Assembly (NCBI GenBank): GCA_037178975.1
Contig: JASJZH010000002.1
Location: 6,747,501 to 6,811,500, forward strand
Direction: 5' to 3'
DNA from: Oscheius tipulae
Lineage: Eukaryota; Nematoda; Chromadorea; Rhabditida; Rhabditidae
DNA length: 64,000 bases
Shown: piece by piece, positions 55,365-64,000 of the stretch
Numbering within the stretch: position 1 is the stretch's first letter
Layout of the letters: every line of letters starts with the position of its first letter
Made by a program: the position numbers and the translations under genes
Notes under the pieces: generated by a model
The model's input: the letters and a program-made list of their open reading frames with translations, nothing else
The model's database searches: none
What the model was told of the DNA's origin: nothing

Positions 55365-58300
55365 ATGTCATCAGCCTGTGAAGCTCTGCTGAGCGAATCT
55401 GAAGAGGAGAACATCGACGAGGAAGAAGAAGAGGAGAATGAAGACGTGGAGGGTGAGGTAAGCTCTTTTTCTAGTACTGCGAGGAAAACATAAAATCACA
55501 GGCAAAAGAGTCCCAATAATCGAAGTAGAGGCTACTATTCTCTAAGTGTTTGGTATAATTCCGAGAAAGACTAGTTTAACCGTTTCCTCGATTTTCGGAT
55601 AAAATGTGTCTTTTTTTGACGAACACACTTTACTGTCTACTTCACATAAAGGGAAGGCGCTAGGAAAAGGAGTCTGTTGTTTCATACTTGTCCTTGATAT
55701 CATGTTCCCTCCTTGTTCCTCAACTTATCCAGCAATTAAAGCTATCATTTTCCAGGAAGAAGCCGAGGCGAGTTCTTCTGGCGCAGAAGGAGAAGAGGAC
55801 GATGAAGGAGTCGAGCTGGACGAGATGGCTCCCAAACCGGATGAGATCACTTCGGCCGCTGCCAGCAACAAAAGTTTCAAAGATCTCGGCCTAAGTTCCT
55901 GGCTCATCCATCAGCTGATCAGTCTCCAAATCAAGAAGCCTACTCCTGTACAGGTTTTGCCATTTTTGATAAGTTTTACGACCAAAATTTTTAAGGCAGC
56001 CTGCATTCCAAAGGTTCTCGAAGGCTGTGACGTCCTTGGATGCGCCAAGACCGGTACGGGAAAGACGCTCGCCTTTGCGCTTCCTATTCTTAACGAGGTT
56101 CTTTTTTGTATATACTCCAATAAAACGTGTGTTCAGTTAGCCACGGATCCGTACGGAATCTACGCTCTGATCCTGACCCCGACGAGAGAGCTGGCCTTCC
56201 AGATCGGTGACCAATTCTCAGCTTTGGGCAAATCTATCGCTTTGAAAACGTCAGTCATCGTGGGAGGCCGTCAAATTGTAAGTTTTGTAGCGTTCTGAGG
56301 TCGGCAAGAGTTTCATACGGAGCTAATAGTTATCTATAGTAAGCCTGGATTATAGTCTCGGAATAACTTGTACTTTGGATGAAACCTTCCAGTTTCGAGT
56401 ATGCGACTTCTTCTGTTTCCCCACGCAAAAGTGGCTTGTTGATTGGATCAATTTCAGAGACTGGATGTGGTTTTGAAAGCCAGAAAAAGGCAGTGAGTAC
56501 GAGGCTGGCAGAAACTCGATCAGATTGGAGCAGAAAAAGATCTTGTTGACTCTGTATAGTGAGAAAGTTGACAGGTTGACATGTGCAAACGGTATGAGCG
56601 ACCAGACAGTCATGGGCCATATTCGAGCTTGGCAGATTGACAGAAAAAAAAGTTGCTGACGGCCACTGGATTAGCGGGAACACAGGCTGACAGAAACAGA
56701 AGATACTGTACTGGTTTTGACGACTGGACAATTTGCTATTGTCAGAGCCTATCATCTTGACAGTTATGTGTAGATGATGTGCGACATGAATAGAGGTTCC
56801 AGGTTGGGGGGGACTTGACATGAAAAAAGCAGGTCAAACGAACTTGATTTCAATGTCAGAATATTTTGTTGAAAAAGGTCTGTTTTCTATGGCGCAAATC
56901 CCATTTCTTATGATCATCACCGTTTTTCAAGAAGGATCTTTCAGATCGACCAATCGGCCGAGCTGGCAGCCCGTCCTCACATCGTCGTTGCCACCCCGGG
57001 CCGTCTAGCCGATCACATAGAGAACAATCCGACTTCTTTTGGCAGCAGTTTCAAGTACCCTCTACATTTTTGAGCCTTAAAAGATCAAATTTCCAGAAAG
57101 ATCAAGTATTTAGTGCTTGATGAGGCTGATAGGATGCTGGATGGCCAGTATAATAGCCAGCTCAAAGTCATTTTTCAAGCGATTCCGAAGCAGCGTCACA
57201 CCCTGCTCTTCTCGGCCACAATCACGAGTGCCATCAGTCAACTGCATCAGGTCTCCGTTAAAAAACCGTACTTTTTCGAGGACAAGTCCGAGACGGCCAC
57301 GGCGGACAACTTGGAACAGAAATATGTGCTATGTCCTGTGGCGGTCAAAGACCCCTATCTTGTCTACGTGGTCAAGAATTTCTGCGAGAGGAACAGTTCA
57401 AGCTCAGTCATAATCTTTGCACAAACGTGTAGAGAATGTCAGGCTCTGTCCTACATGTTCAAGGGACTCGGAATTGAGGTGATTTCTTGGTAAAAATGAC
57501 TTTAAAGGGTTGTATTCAGGCTGGAGCACTGCATTCGGAAATTCCACAACGGTCCAGATTGGCGGCTTTGGCTTCCTTCAGATCCAAGACGCTAAGGATA
57601 CTGATCTCGACGGATGTGGCCTCGAGAGGACTCGATATTCCACATGTAAGCCTTTGTCTAGAGTTTTTAATCGTATCACATCTTGAAAGTGACTTGATGG
57701 TACCGGAACAGATGTTTTGTAATCGTTAAACCTATAGGTTGTGTATAGGTCTATAGTAGCTTGCCCGCTTTGGGAAGTGTGGTAACGGGTTTTGGTACAT
57801 TTACTCTCTGGTGGTCCTTCTGTGCCACCAGCAACATCGAGAGACTTGGGTAGGAGAAAGAACTACTCTCTACCGGGCATTCTTGGGATTGCGCTATCCA
57901 AAGGGGTTTCTCTCTTAAGCTTCGCTAGATTTTTTGTCGTTCGACTTCTCCAGCATTTCATATACAGAATTTCAGCCCTCGGCTTAAACAGTATCGGTCA
58001 CCGACCTTACTAAATTATTTTACCTGCAGGCGAAGATCATTTAATCGCAATCAGATGACAAATCATACCAGATACAAGTTCTCTGCTTCCACCTCCCATG
58101 CCTTCACAAATTACCTCCTTTTCAGGTGGACCTGGTCGTCAATCACAACGTGCCCCAGTGTCCGAAGACTTACGTTCATCGAGTCGGAAGATCTGCCCGA
58201 GCTGGACGGTCAGTGGCTTTTTTTCACTGTTTACAAAGTAGTTTTCAGATACGGTTCCGCTCTGACCTTCGTAACCCAATACGACATTGTCCTGCTTCAG

Positions 58301-58600
58301 GCTGTCGAGGATTTGGTCGGGAAAAAAATGGAGGAGCTTAAAGTTAACGACAAGAAGGTGTCCAAATACGTAACCAAGGTCTTGGTCTCGAAACGCGAGG
58401 CTGAACTCCAGCTGGAGCAGCAGCGATTTGGTGAGAAGAGGGAGACGAACAAGAGGAAGGAGCTGCTGATGAGTGGGATGGGCGAGGAGGATGTAGATAG
58501 ACTGTTGGACGAGAGGAAGAGAAGAAGAGTCGCCGGGAGTAGGAAGAAGATTGACAAGTTGGACGAGAAGATTGGAGAGAAGAAGAAAACGGTGAAGTGA
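55365..58600 (+). CDS. ddx-49: DEAD-box RNA helicase DDX49 (Dbp8)
   Basis: ATP-dependent RNA helicase for small-subunit ribosome assembly. Nine exons: 55365-55457, 55756-55953, 55996-56097, 56137-56277, 56945-57054, 57097-57478, 57520-57645, 58126-58208, 58249-58600. They give 528 residues. An acidic N-terminal extension (SESEEENIDEEEEEENED) precedes the Q motif FKDLGLSSWLIHQLISLQIK, then motif I AKTGTGKT, Ia PTRELAFQ, Ib GG and ATPGRLADH, II LDEADRML, III LLFSATIT, IV SSSVIIFAQT, V ISTDVASRGLDIP and VI HRVGRSARAGR. The basic C-terminal tail (KEELLMSG..., RLLDERKRRRV) matches Dbp8-like helicases. The 667-nt fourth intron contains nothing recognisable. All phases agree. Confidence 0.96.
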
Positions 58601-59016
58601 TCACGTTGTCTCTCCCTCTTTACGTCGATTTTGAACATGGATTTCGTTGTTATTGTTACTCGTTGTTTGGATGAAAGAAAAGAGTTTATTGATCGTGTTT
58701 TGAGAGCTGTTTCAATTGCGTTTTTTTCACAGAAAATACCATTTAAAAATAATGGGAAGGTGAAGTTTTTATTGATTTGGGGTGGCAATTGAAGGAATTT
58801 TGTGAGATTTTATCGTACGGGTACGTGTTCACTGATTTTTGGTGTTCTCTAGCGGGAATTGTCGAGTCACTAATCAAAACCATACGATTGAGATTTTAGG
58901 CCAGTTAGATGGGGTGTAACAATTTTGTTCATTTTTAAGCATTTGGCGAAAGTTAGCACTTGTACCGCATTGAAAAGATTCGAAACTCACAAAATGACCA
59001 CATTTTTCCAGTTAAA

Positions 59017-59280
59017 ATGACCGCTCCTCGAGCCGAAGATGTCCTGGACAAAGACTGCTTCGAGTGCCGGGTTACCGGGACACTGGGCTGTTCGGCCATC
59101 GGCGCCTTCGTCTTCTACCAGTCCTACAGTCCCTTCTACACACGACGTCCTCTGGGACGACTGGCTGTCCGCTGCCTGTCCGGAGCTGTCTGGTACGTCG
59201 GAGTCGCGAGATGGTTCTACTTGCCGCCCTTCCAGCATCTGGCCGGTAGGAGAGAAGGCGTTACTGTGAGAGAGCAATAA
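59017..59280 (+). CDS. DMAC1-like mitochondrial protein (DUF4536)
   Basis: A single exon of 87 residues. LDKDCFECRVTGTLGCSAIG has the CxxCR...G pattern of distal membrane arm assembly component 1, which helps build respiratory complex I. Two short hydrophobic segments follow (AIGAFVFYQSY and a WYVGVARWFYLPPF region). CATTTTTCCAG stands 6 nt before the ATG, and the stop TAA is inside AATAAA. The identification is by pattern only; the C-terminal half is unusually rich in Arg and Trp. Confidence 0.6.
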   Translation: MTAPRAEDVLDKDCFECRVTGTLGCSAIGAFVFYQSYSPFYTRRPLGRLAVRCLSGAVWYVGVARWFYLPPFQHLAGRREGVTVREQ

Positions 59281-59281
59281 A
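59276..59281 (+). terminator. AATAAA overlapping the DMAC1-like stop
   Basis: CAA TAA A: the stop codon is inside the poly(A) signal, as in TTC36, MTO1 and SMG8. Confidence 0.6.
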
Positions 59282-59427
59282 GGTACCGCCTTCATTTTCT
59301 TCCTTTCTTTCGAAAAGTGTTCAAGCCCAATTTATGTACCATTGCTACCCTTTTCGCGGTATAATTGACACAAAATAACAAATAACTAATCTCATGTTTT
59401 TTCTGCGAAATTTTCAGTGTACTCGCC

Positions 59428-59502
59428 CGCATGGCTCAGCCGGTTAGCACTACGATTGCAAATAAAAAACGCCTCGGGTTCGACCCCCGTGTGGCTTCGA
59501 CG
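59428..59502 (+). repeat. tRNA-like sequence, possible tRNA pseudogene
   Basis: Perfect A-box TGGCTCAGCCGG and B-box GGTTCGACCCC in the right order with near-normal spacing. The acceptor stem does not pair (GCCCGCA against TGTGGCT) and no anticodon arm forms. Best read as a SINE head or decayed tRNA. Confidence 0.5.
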
Positions 59503-59940
59503 TTTCATTCTTTGACGAAACTCTCAAAACCGCTCTCAGAAAGTTTTTTGCATTAGTTGTTGGTTGAATAAACATCATTTTTGCTAATTTCCCTTTCCCA
59601 CGTTTTTCTGTTTTGCGCGCCAAATTTAAACTGGGCTCAAATTTTAAAGCGTGCGTCTGTTTATAAGATTTTGAGTGAACTGCTCCTTCTCTCGACTTTC
59701 TGCTAGATCGGCACAGTTTATGTAACTCCCTAGACCTATTATTTTTTCCCCAATAACATAAATTGTTGAGCGGTACTTTGACCGATCTAACCCTCCAGGA
59801 ACTCTTGCAAGGAATTTGTGAGCAGAAGAGTGAGAGATCTGTGATTTCCCCCCTCACAGCGATTGTTACCGAAATTTTCGCTGAAAAGCTTGTTTTCTGC
59901 TCATTCCGTTCACTTCCTCCCAACCAGATCCTATTTTCAG

Positions 59941-60288
59941 CCTCCGCCATGATCCAATAAAGCAGTTTGTAGCCAAGATATCCGGTTCTAGCGAGTCTTT
60001 AAAGGTTTTTTCTTTTTTTCTCATCTACTACGAACGGTTTTCCAGGTTCTAAATGATACAACGAAGGATCTCTTCGAGACGACGAAAGAAGTAGTAGAAG
60101 AAACGTGGGATCTTTTGGAGACGAAAAAGATCAAAGAAGAGCCAGCCTCCTGTCAGACGGTCCTCAACTCACAGTCTGTCCTCTATCTCTGCGAGGATCC
60201 TCCTAGTCGCTTCCAGATCTTCTCCAGTGAAATTTCCATGGACTTGCGCACGTTTACGATGAATTTAGCTCATGAGATGTATAGATAA
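59941..60288 (+). CDS. 3' part of an unidentified gene
   Basis: Exons 59941-60004 and 60046-60288 are joined by a 41-nt intron. They read LRHDPIKQFVAKISGSSESL, then a charged helical part (TTKDLFETTKEVVEETWDLL) and SVLYLCEDPPSRFQIFSSEI to HEMYR and the stop. The first exon begins at TTTTCAG in phase 2, so upstream exons exist; a candidate lies around 59765-59840 (LTDLTLQELLQGICEQK) but I could not join it. Family unknown; the acidic amphipathic helix suggests a complex subunit. Confidence 0.45.
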
Positions 60289-60679
60289 ATATTGGGTTTG
60301 CGGCTTCATCACACTGTCAATCTGTCCACGTCCAATTTCCAACTCCCCAAAAAGAAACTGATCTGTAACAATCTAGAATCCTGTCACCTCATGTCTATTT
60401 GGGTTGGTAGAGCTTATGGAGGGATTGCCGATTGTTGACACCAGATTGTTCAACCTCGACTGACGACACCTCAGTGTCTGTAACCTCCGTTGTTCGACGA
60501 GCAGAGAAAAGGAGAATGAACAAAGTCCCCGACCAGTGGACCCTCGTGCAACGGCTCGGTCATCCGGAATTCACGAGGACGTCGGTAGCGAAGCTGATAT
60601 CCAGGTAGACAAGTAGCGGCAGTTGACAGGGAGGAGGCGAGGCGACATCTCTCGAACGCAGTAGAAGAAGACATGATTG

Positions 60680-61570
60680 TTGTGGCAGAGATCTTCCAGA
60701 TCAATTTTCGGATGTAGCTAAACATCAGACTCGCCAACTGGAGAAAGTAGAGTCCACTGGTAGAGCATCCAAAAATTCTTCTCCTGTAGGCAGTAGTCGC
60801 GATCTCGGTCCTGCCTCAGCCGGCAGAGTCCCTTGTTGCTTCTCGTTAGTCTCCAACTCGCGAGAGCGGGTGTTGAACAGCTTGAGTTGTTCGCGTGTCT
60901 CGTGTCTTCCCTTCTTCTGCTTCTCACCGGCCATCCTCTTCATGTTCTTTCTCTCGTAGAAACTGTTACTGTCGTGTTTCGCCTTGTGTCAGTCGCAGTC
61001 ATCAGAAACATCAGATGAGTCTTCCCCCTCTCGTCCAGCATGCTCAATACATTATAAATGGGGTGGTAGACCTTGTAGAGCATTTGCTGAACATAGCCAG
61101 ATACCAGATTCGTCCGCTGGAACAAGTATTGCGAGAACACTCGGAAATCCTTGACTGTATATTGTAGTCCTTGTCCATCGACATCTTCCTACATGATCAT
61201 CAGATTCGTCGCTTAGAGAAGGTAGATTCCATCCGTGAACTAACCTTCTCCTAGGGAGTTGTAAATGGACGACTGTTGAGAAGAGTTAGACTTGACGAGT
61301 TGAGGATAATGCCTAACGTGTCAAGTCTCACTCTTCCAAATAGTTGACCGTCTGCAGCTCACTGGAAAAGGTTAGTTCCCCGAGACTCTGCCAGTGGAAT
61401 CTAGACGTCTCTAGACGATGATGTTCATCAGGAAAGATCTGACGTACCTATACCGACAACTTGATCGTAACTACAACCAGCAGGAGAAGCATTCGCGGAT
61501 GCTCTACCATATATTCTATTTTCTCCAGTCGACGACTCCGATGTTCAGTTACATTTGGCAGTTACTCTGG
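60680..61570. repeat. Diverged inverted duplication
   Basis: The minus strand of about 60680-60835 and the plus strand of about 61440-61570 align: CAGGAGAAG..TT..(T/C)GGATGCTCTACCA, TTTCTCCAGT, GATGTTTAGCTACAT and GATGTTCAGTTACAT, encoding similar peptides (MLYQW...LYFLQ...SLMFSYI and MLYHIFYFLQ...PMFSYI). Both sides have broken frames, so this is a decayed gene pair or an old mobile element. Confidence 0.5.
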
Positions 61571-61967
61571 AACGAAATGATCGGGGCGGGTAAGCCTACT
61601 TTTACTTAGATCCAGCTCATGCCAGAGACTAGCATCTGGGTTGAATACCTCGCATTGTGGAATTTATAAATCAAGAGCCCCATGGGATGAACTGGGGATG
61701 GGTTCTTCAAGGATAACTGCTCCCTCGTTGCACTGCATGCTACTTATGTTTCATCTTGATCTACCCGCTCTTCTAGACACTAAAGCTGTCTAAACTGTGC
61801 CAAATGCTGTGCCACCTCTTCGCCAAACCGAAATGAATTCCCAGTGGTACGATATTTCAAGTTATTTTCCACTGCTAAAACACGTAAAAATAGATACTGA
61901 TTTATATGAGAAATACGACAAATATACCGACGAGAGACCATGGTTGACAGAAAATGACAGAGAAATT

Positions 61968-63839
61968 TACTTGTTCTTTCCTCCGCGCTCCTTGATCTGC
62001 ACACTGACCGGCGAATTGTTGGTCATGTTGTAGTAGGCGAGCTGCAGATTGTCCTTGAGGAAAAAGTTGTCCATTTGGAGCTTCTGTTTCGTCACCGGCA
62101 TGTTGTACTGGTCCTGGATCTGCTGTTTCAGGTCCGCGATCTATTTTGTGTTTGTTGGGAAAAAAAACCATAAAAACTGACCGTAGCCCCACAGGGAATG
62201 ACCAAATTGACGATGGAGCCGTCCAGATTCATCTCGGGGGCCAGAGGAAGCTGTAGACGGATAGTTATCGGACCGTGGATCTTGGCTAGCCAGCTGTCGG
62301 CCGGCTCGAGTTCTTCCTCTGTACGAGCTCGTTTGGCAGGGGGTTCGGAACCGCTCGGGCCACCGGGAGGAGGACGGACTGGGGCTCGCAGAGGAACTGG
62401 CTGAAAATGAGCTGCTTTTAGGGTTAACGGAGTAGATCCTAGAGTTGAGGAATTGCCGAAAGATCTGTCTCTCTCCTGTCTCTCGATCGCGCCCAAAAGC
62501 TCTCATCCTGATAATTTTGAGCGCTAGTACCTCCATTACTATACCATTTCTTAGAGCATTTTAAGCTGAGTAAGAATATTAAATAATTTAAAGGGGTACT
62601 CGGCCTCCAAACAACGTTAGTGCTTCTAAAAGTAGCACTTATGGTCTCAGATCTGTCTAATTGCGGTGTTTGTGACTTCAAAAGCTGTCTATCTGTGCTA
62701 GCTGTGGCCGTTACAGCCTTTCAAAGTTTAGTGAGAAAGTATGTATTGCTAAGAGGCGCCACTCGAACCACACGACACGGGTTTGACACCCCGTGGATGA
62801 CCAACTTTTTCAACGGGCTCTTTTGAGAAGAAGATGGCATGAGAATCCCAAAGACAATGAACAAGACTTACTGGCTGAAGAGGTTGCGCCCCGATACGCT
62901 CCTTGCTCGGATCGACCTGGTAGCCGTGCTGACGATGTATTTCGCTGATCTGCTGCTCCAATGTGACTTGATTCTGAATGCGAGTCGTGTGCATTTCCCT
63001 CGTCTCTTCTGTTCCATCCCACAGCGGCTTGTTTGGCATGAGACTGCTGCCATCCTCTCCGAGTTTGCGTCCAATGATAGCCTGCTCAGCTCCGCCTCCG
63101 AAGATATCTGTTCGTCGCTCGGCGAATCTGAAAAGATAGGCTTTAGCTTGGAATGTTTTGAGGTCGCTGCAGTAGATTTTCGTGTGACAGAATGCCAAAC
63201 AGATTAGCAGGGTGTGAGGATTACACGTTATCAAGTACTGGATACAGCCTGTCATTGACACATTGACAGGATAGGAAGTATATCAATCTACATCAACTAA
63301 ATATACAGTCTCTCCAAAAGTATCTATAAAAAAGCCCACTAACCGTCCAAGATTCTTGCTGATCTCAGCTCCCGGGGCCAGCACAGGCTCCTCCATGCCC
63401 CTCTCGCCAATCTGCCTATCCCTGTCCTCTTTGTACTGCGAATCGACAGTATTGTAGCGAAGATGATCATTCAATTGTCCCGACGGGATGCGTTCTCCCG
63501 TAATCGGCGAGATCATCCAGTTATCCGTGGGCTTCTGCTGTCGCTGCTGAGTAGCTAAATTTTTGGCACATTTGCCGAAAAAATGAGGTAATCTTACCCT
63601 TTTTCGGATCGTAGTCTCTGACGACAAGATTCTTCTCCTTCGTGGGGGGCAGAGGCTGCTGGAACTCGGGCTGTCGAGGCGGCTCATTGACCTCATTTCG
63701 AATGTTATCCTCCTCATCCGAGTCGCCGCCCATGTCCATCTCGACGGCCTGTCCGGCGGCCTTCTGAAGCTCTTGGCGCTGCTCGAGCAGGATTCGGGCT
63801 CCGACGTCGGCCGGCGTGCAGAGACCGGGGAGATTGGCT
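61968..63839 (-). CDS. prp-21: Splicing factor 3A subunit 1, C-terminal part (5' end beyond the window)
   Basis: SF3A subunit of U2 snRNP, needed for branch-site recognition. Exons: 63839-63598, 63554-63344, 63127-62872, 62400-62182, 62140-61968. Recognised by LPGLCTPADVGARILLEQR, the acidic MGGDSDEEDN, PLPPTKEKNLVVRDYDPKK, WMISPITGERIPSGQLNDHL, KNLGR|FAERRTDIFGGG, then EQQISEIHRQHG, the proline-rich and RARTEEELEPADSWLAKIHG stretch, and the C-terminal ubiquitin-like domain ending LAYYNMTNNSP and KERGGKNK. SURP domains should lie to the right of the window. The intron 62871-62401 carries a tRNA-like repeat. Confidence 0.95.
62480..62805 (+). repeat. Composite tRNA-like repeat, copy B, in an SF3A1 intron
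   Basis: Shares ordered blocks with 36600-36895, ending in a B-box-like GGGTTTGACACCCCG. Inserted opposite to the SF3A1 transcript. Confidence 0.55.
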
Positions 63840-64000
63840 GGAAAAGAAGATAAATTGAAGACTTTTCTAGTGACAAAAGAAGAACAATTCGCAATAGTAG
63901 TTGCTGCTTAGGCCGAGATTTTTTGATGATCTAATGTTTTCCTACGTAGACTACGTGTTCTCAGCGCCGATATCACTGTCTTTCAACATCAGAAATATGG

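Noticed and set aside
59428-59502. Functional tRNA gene
   Set aside because: A and B boxes are present, but the acceptor stem does not pair and there is no anticodon stem-loop.
1-64000. CRISPR arrays, rRNA genes, prokaryotic operons, phage or integrated virus
   Set aside because: No regularly spaced repeats, rRNA-like sequence or viral genes were seen; all recognisable genes are intron-bearing animal genes.

Overview
This 64 kb window is animal genomic DNA, almost certainly from a nematode that is not a close Caenorhabditis relative. The phylum call rests on a transthyretin-like (TTL/DUF290) secreted protein and a fatty-acid-and-retinol-binding (FAR) protein, both nematode-specific families, and on many 38-60 nt introns with GTAAGT donors and TTTTCAG acceptors. 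Several genes also have an unpaired acceptor-like TTTNCAG just upstream of the ATG, as expected for spliced-leader trans-splicing. There are no prokaryotic features, no rRNA and no CRISPR.

Layout. 0-2 kb: 5' exons of chitin synthase (-). 3-5.5 kb: two small orphan genes (-) among short hairpin repeats. 6-14 kb: a dense block of TTL (+), TTC36 (+), MTO1 (-) and SMG8 (+). TTC36 and MTO1 converge with 7 bp between stop codons; MTO1 and SMG8 diverge from a 191 bp promoter. 14.3-15.5 kb: a dead mariner. 15.6-17 kb: an ARM-like protein (-). 17-20 kb: gene-poor, with a hairpin MITE and a possible piggyBac relic. 20-21.3 kb: FAR (+). 21.8-22.2 kb: a minisatellite. 22.3-23.8 kb: a two-domain galectin carrying a signal peptide (-). 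24.3-25.1 kb: an unidentified gene (-). 25.3-28.6 kb: complete phenylalanine hydroxylase (-). 30.1-37.8 kb: a small acidic protein (-) divergent from WDR3/UTP12 (+), and a tiny gene 89 bp downstream of WDR3 in operon-like spacing. 38-40 kb: an RS-rich protein (-). 41.7-50.8 kb: holocarboxylase synthetase (+), with an 866 bp foldback transposon in an intron. 50.9-53.6 kb: selenocysteine lyase (-), with a BAR-like gene nested antisense in one intron. 54.7-59.3 kb: prefoldin 2, DDX49 helicase and a DMAC1-like protein (+). 59.9-61.6 kb: an unidentified gene and a degenerate inverted duplication. 62-64 kb: SF3A1 C-terminal part (-).

The genes are mostly housekeeping. They cover RNA surveillance and splicing (SMG8, SF3A1, an RS protein), ribosome biogenesis (WDR3, DDX49), mitochondrial tRNA modification and complex I assembly (MTO1, DMAC1-like), cofactor and amino-acid metabolism (HLCS, SCLY, PAH) and worm secreted or surface functions (chitin synthase, TTL, FAR, galectin). 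No pathway cluster is apparent.

The most unusual signal is a set of apparent ultra-short introns: 14 and 16 nt in SMG8, 17 nt in the gene after WDR3, and 25-29 nt in HLCS, the small acidic gene and the galectin. Each has GT...AG ends and is needed to keep a reading frame. Next are stop codons embedded inside AATAAA signals in four genes, a dispersed family of ~54 bp hairpins, tRNA-like SINE candidates, and the foldback element with a TAA target duplication. Exon coordinates were worked out by hand. For MTO1, SMG8, PAH, WDR3, HLCS, SCLY, DDX49, galectin, FAR, TTL, TTC36, PFDN2 and BAR the summed exons are a multiple of three with an open frame throughout.
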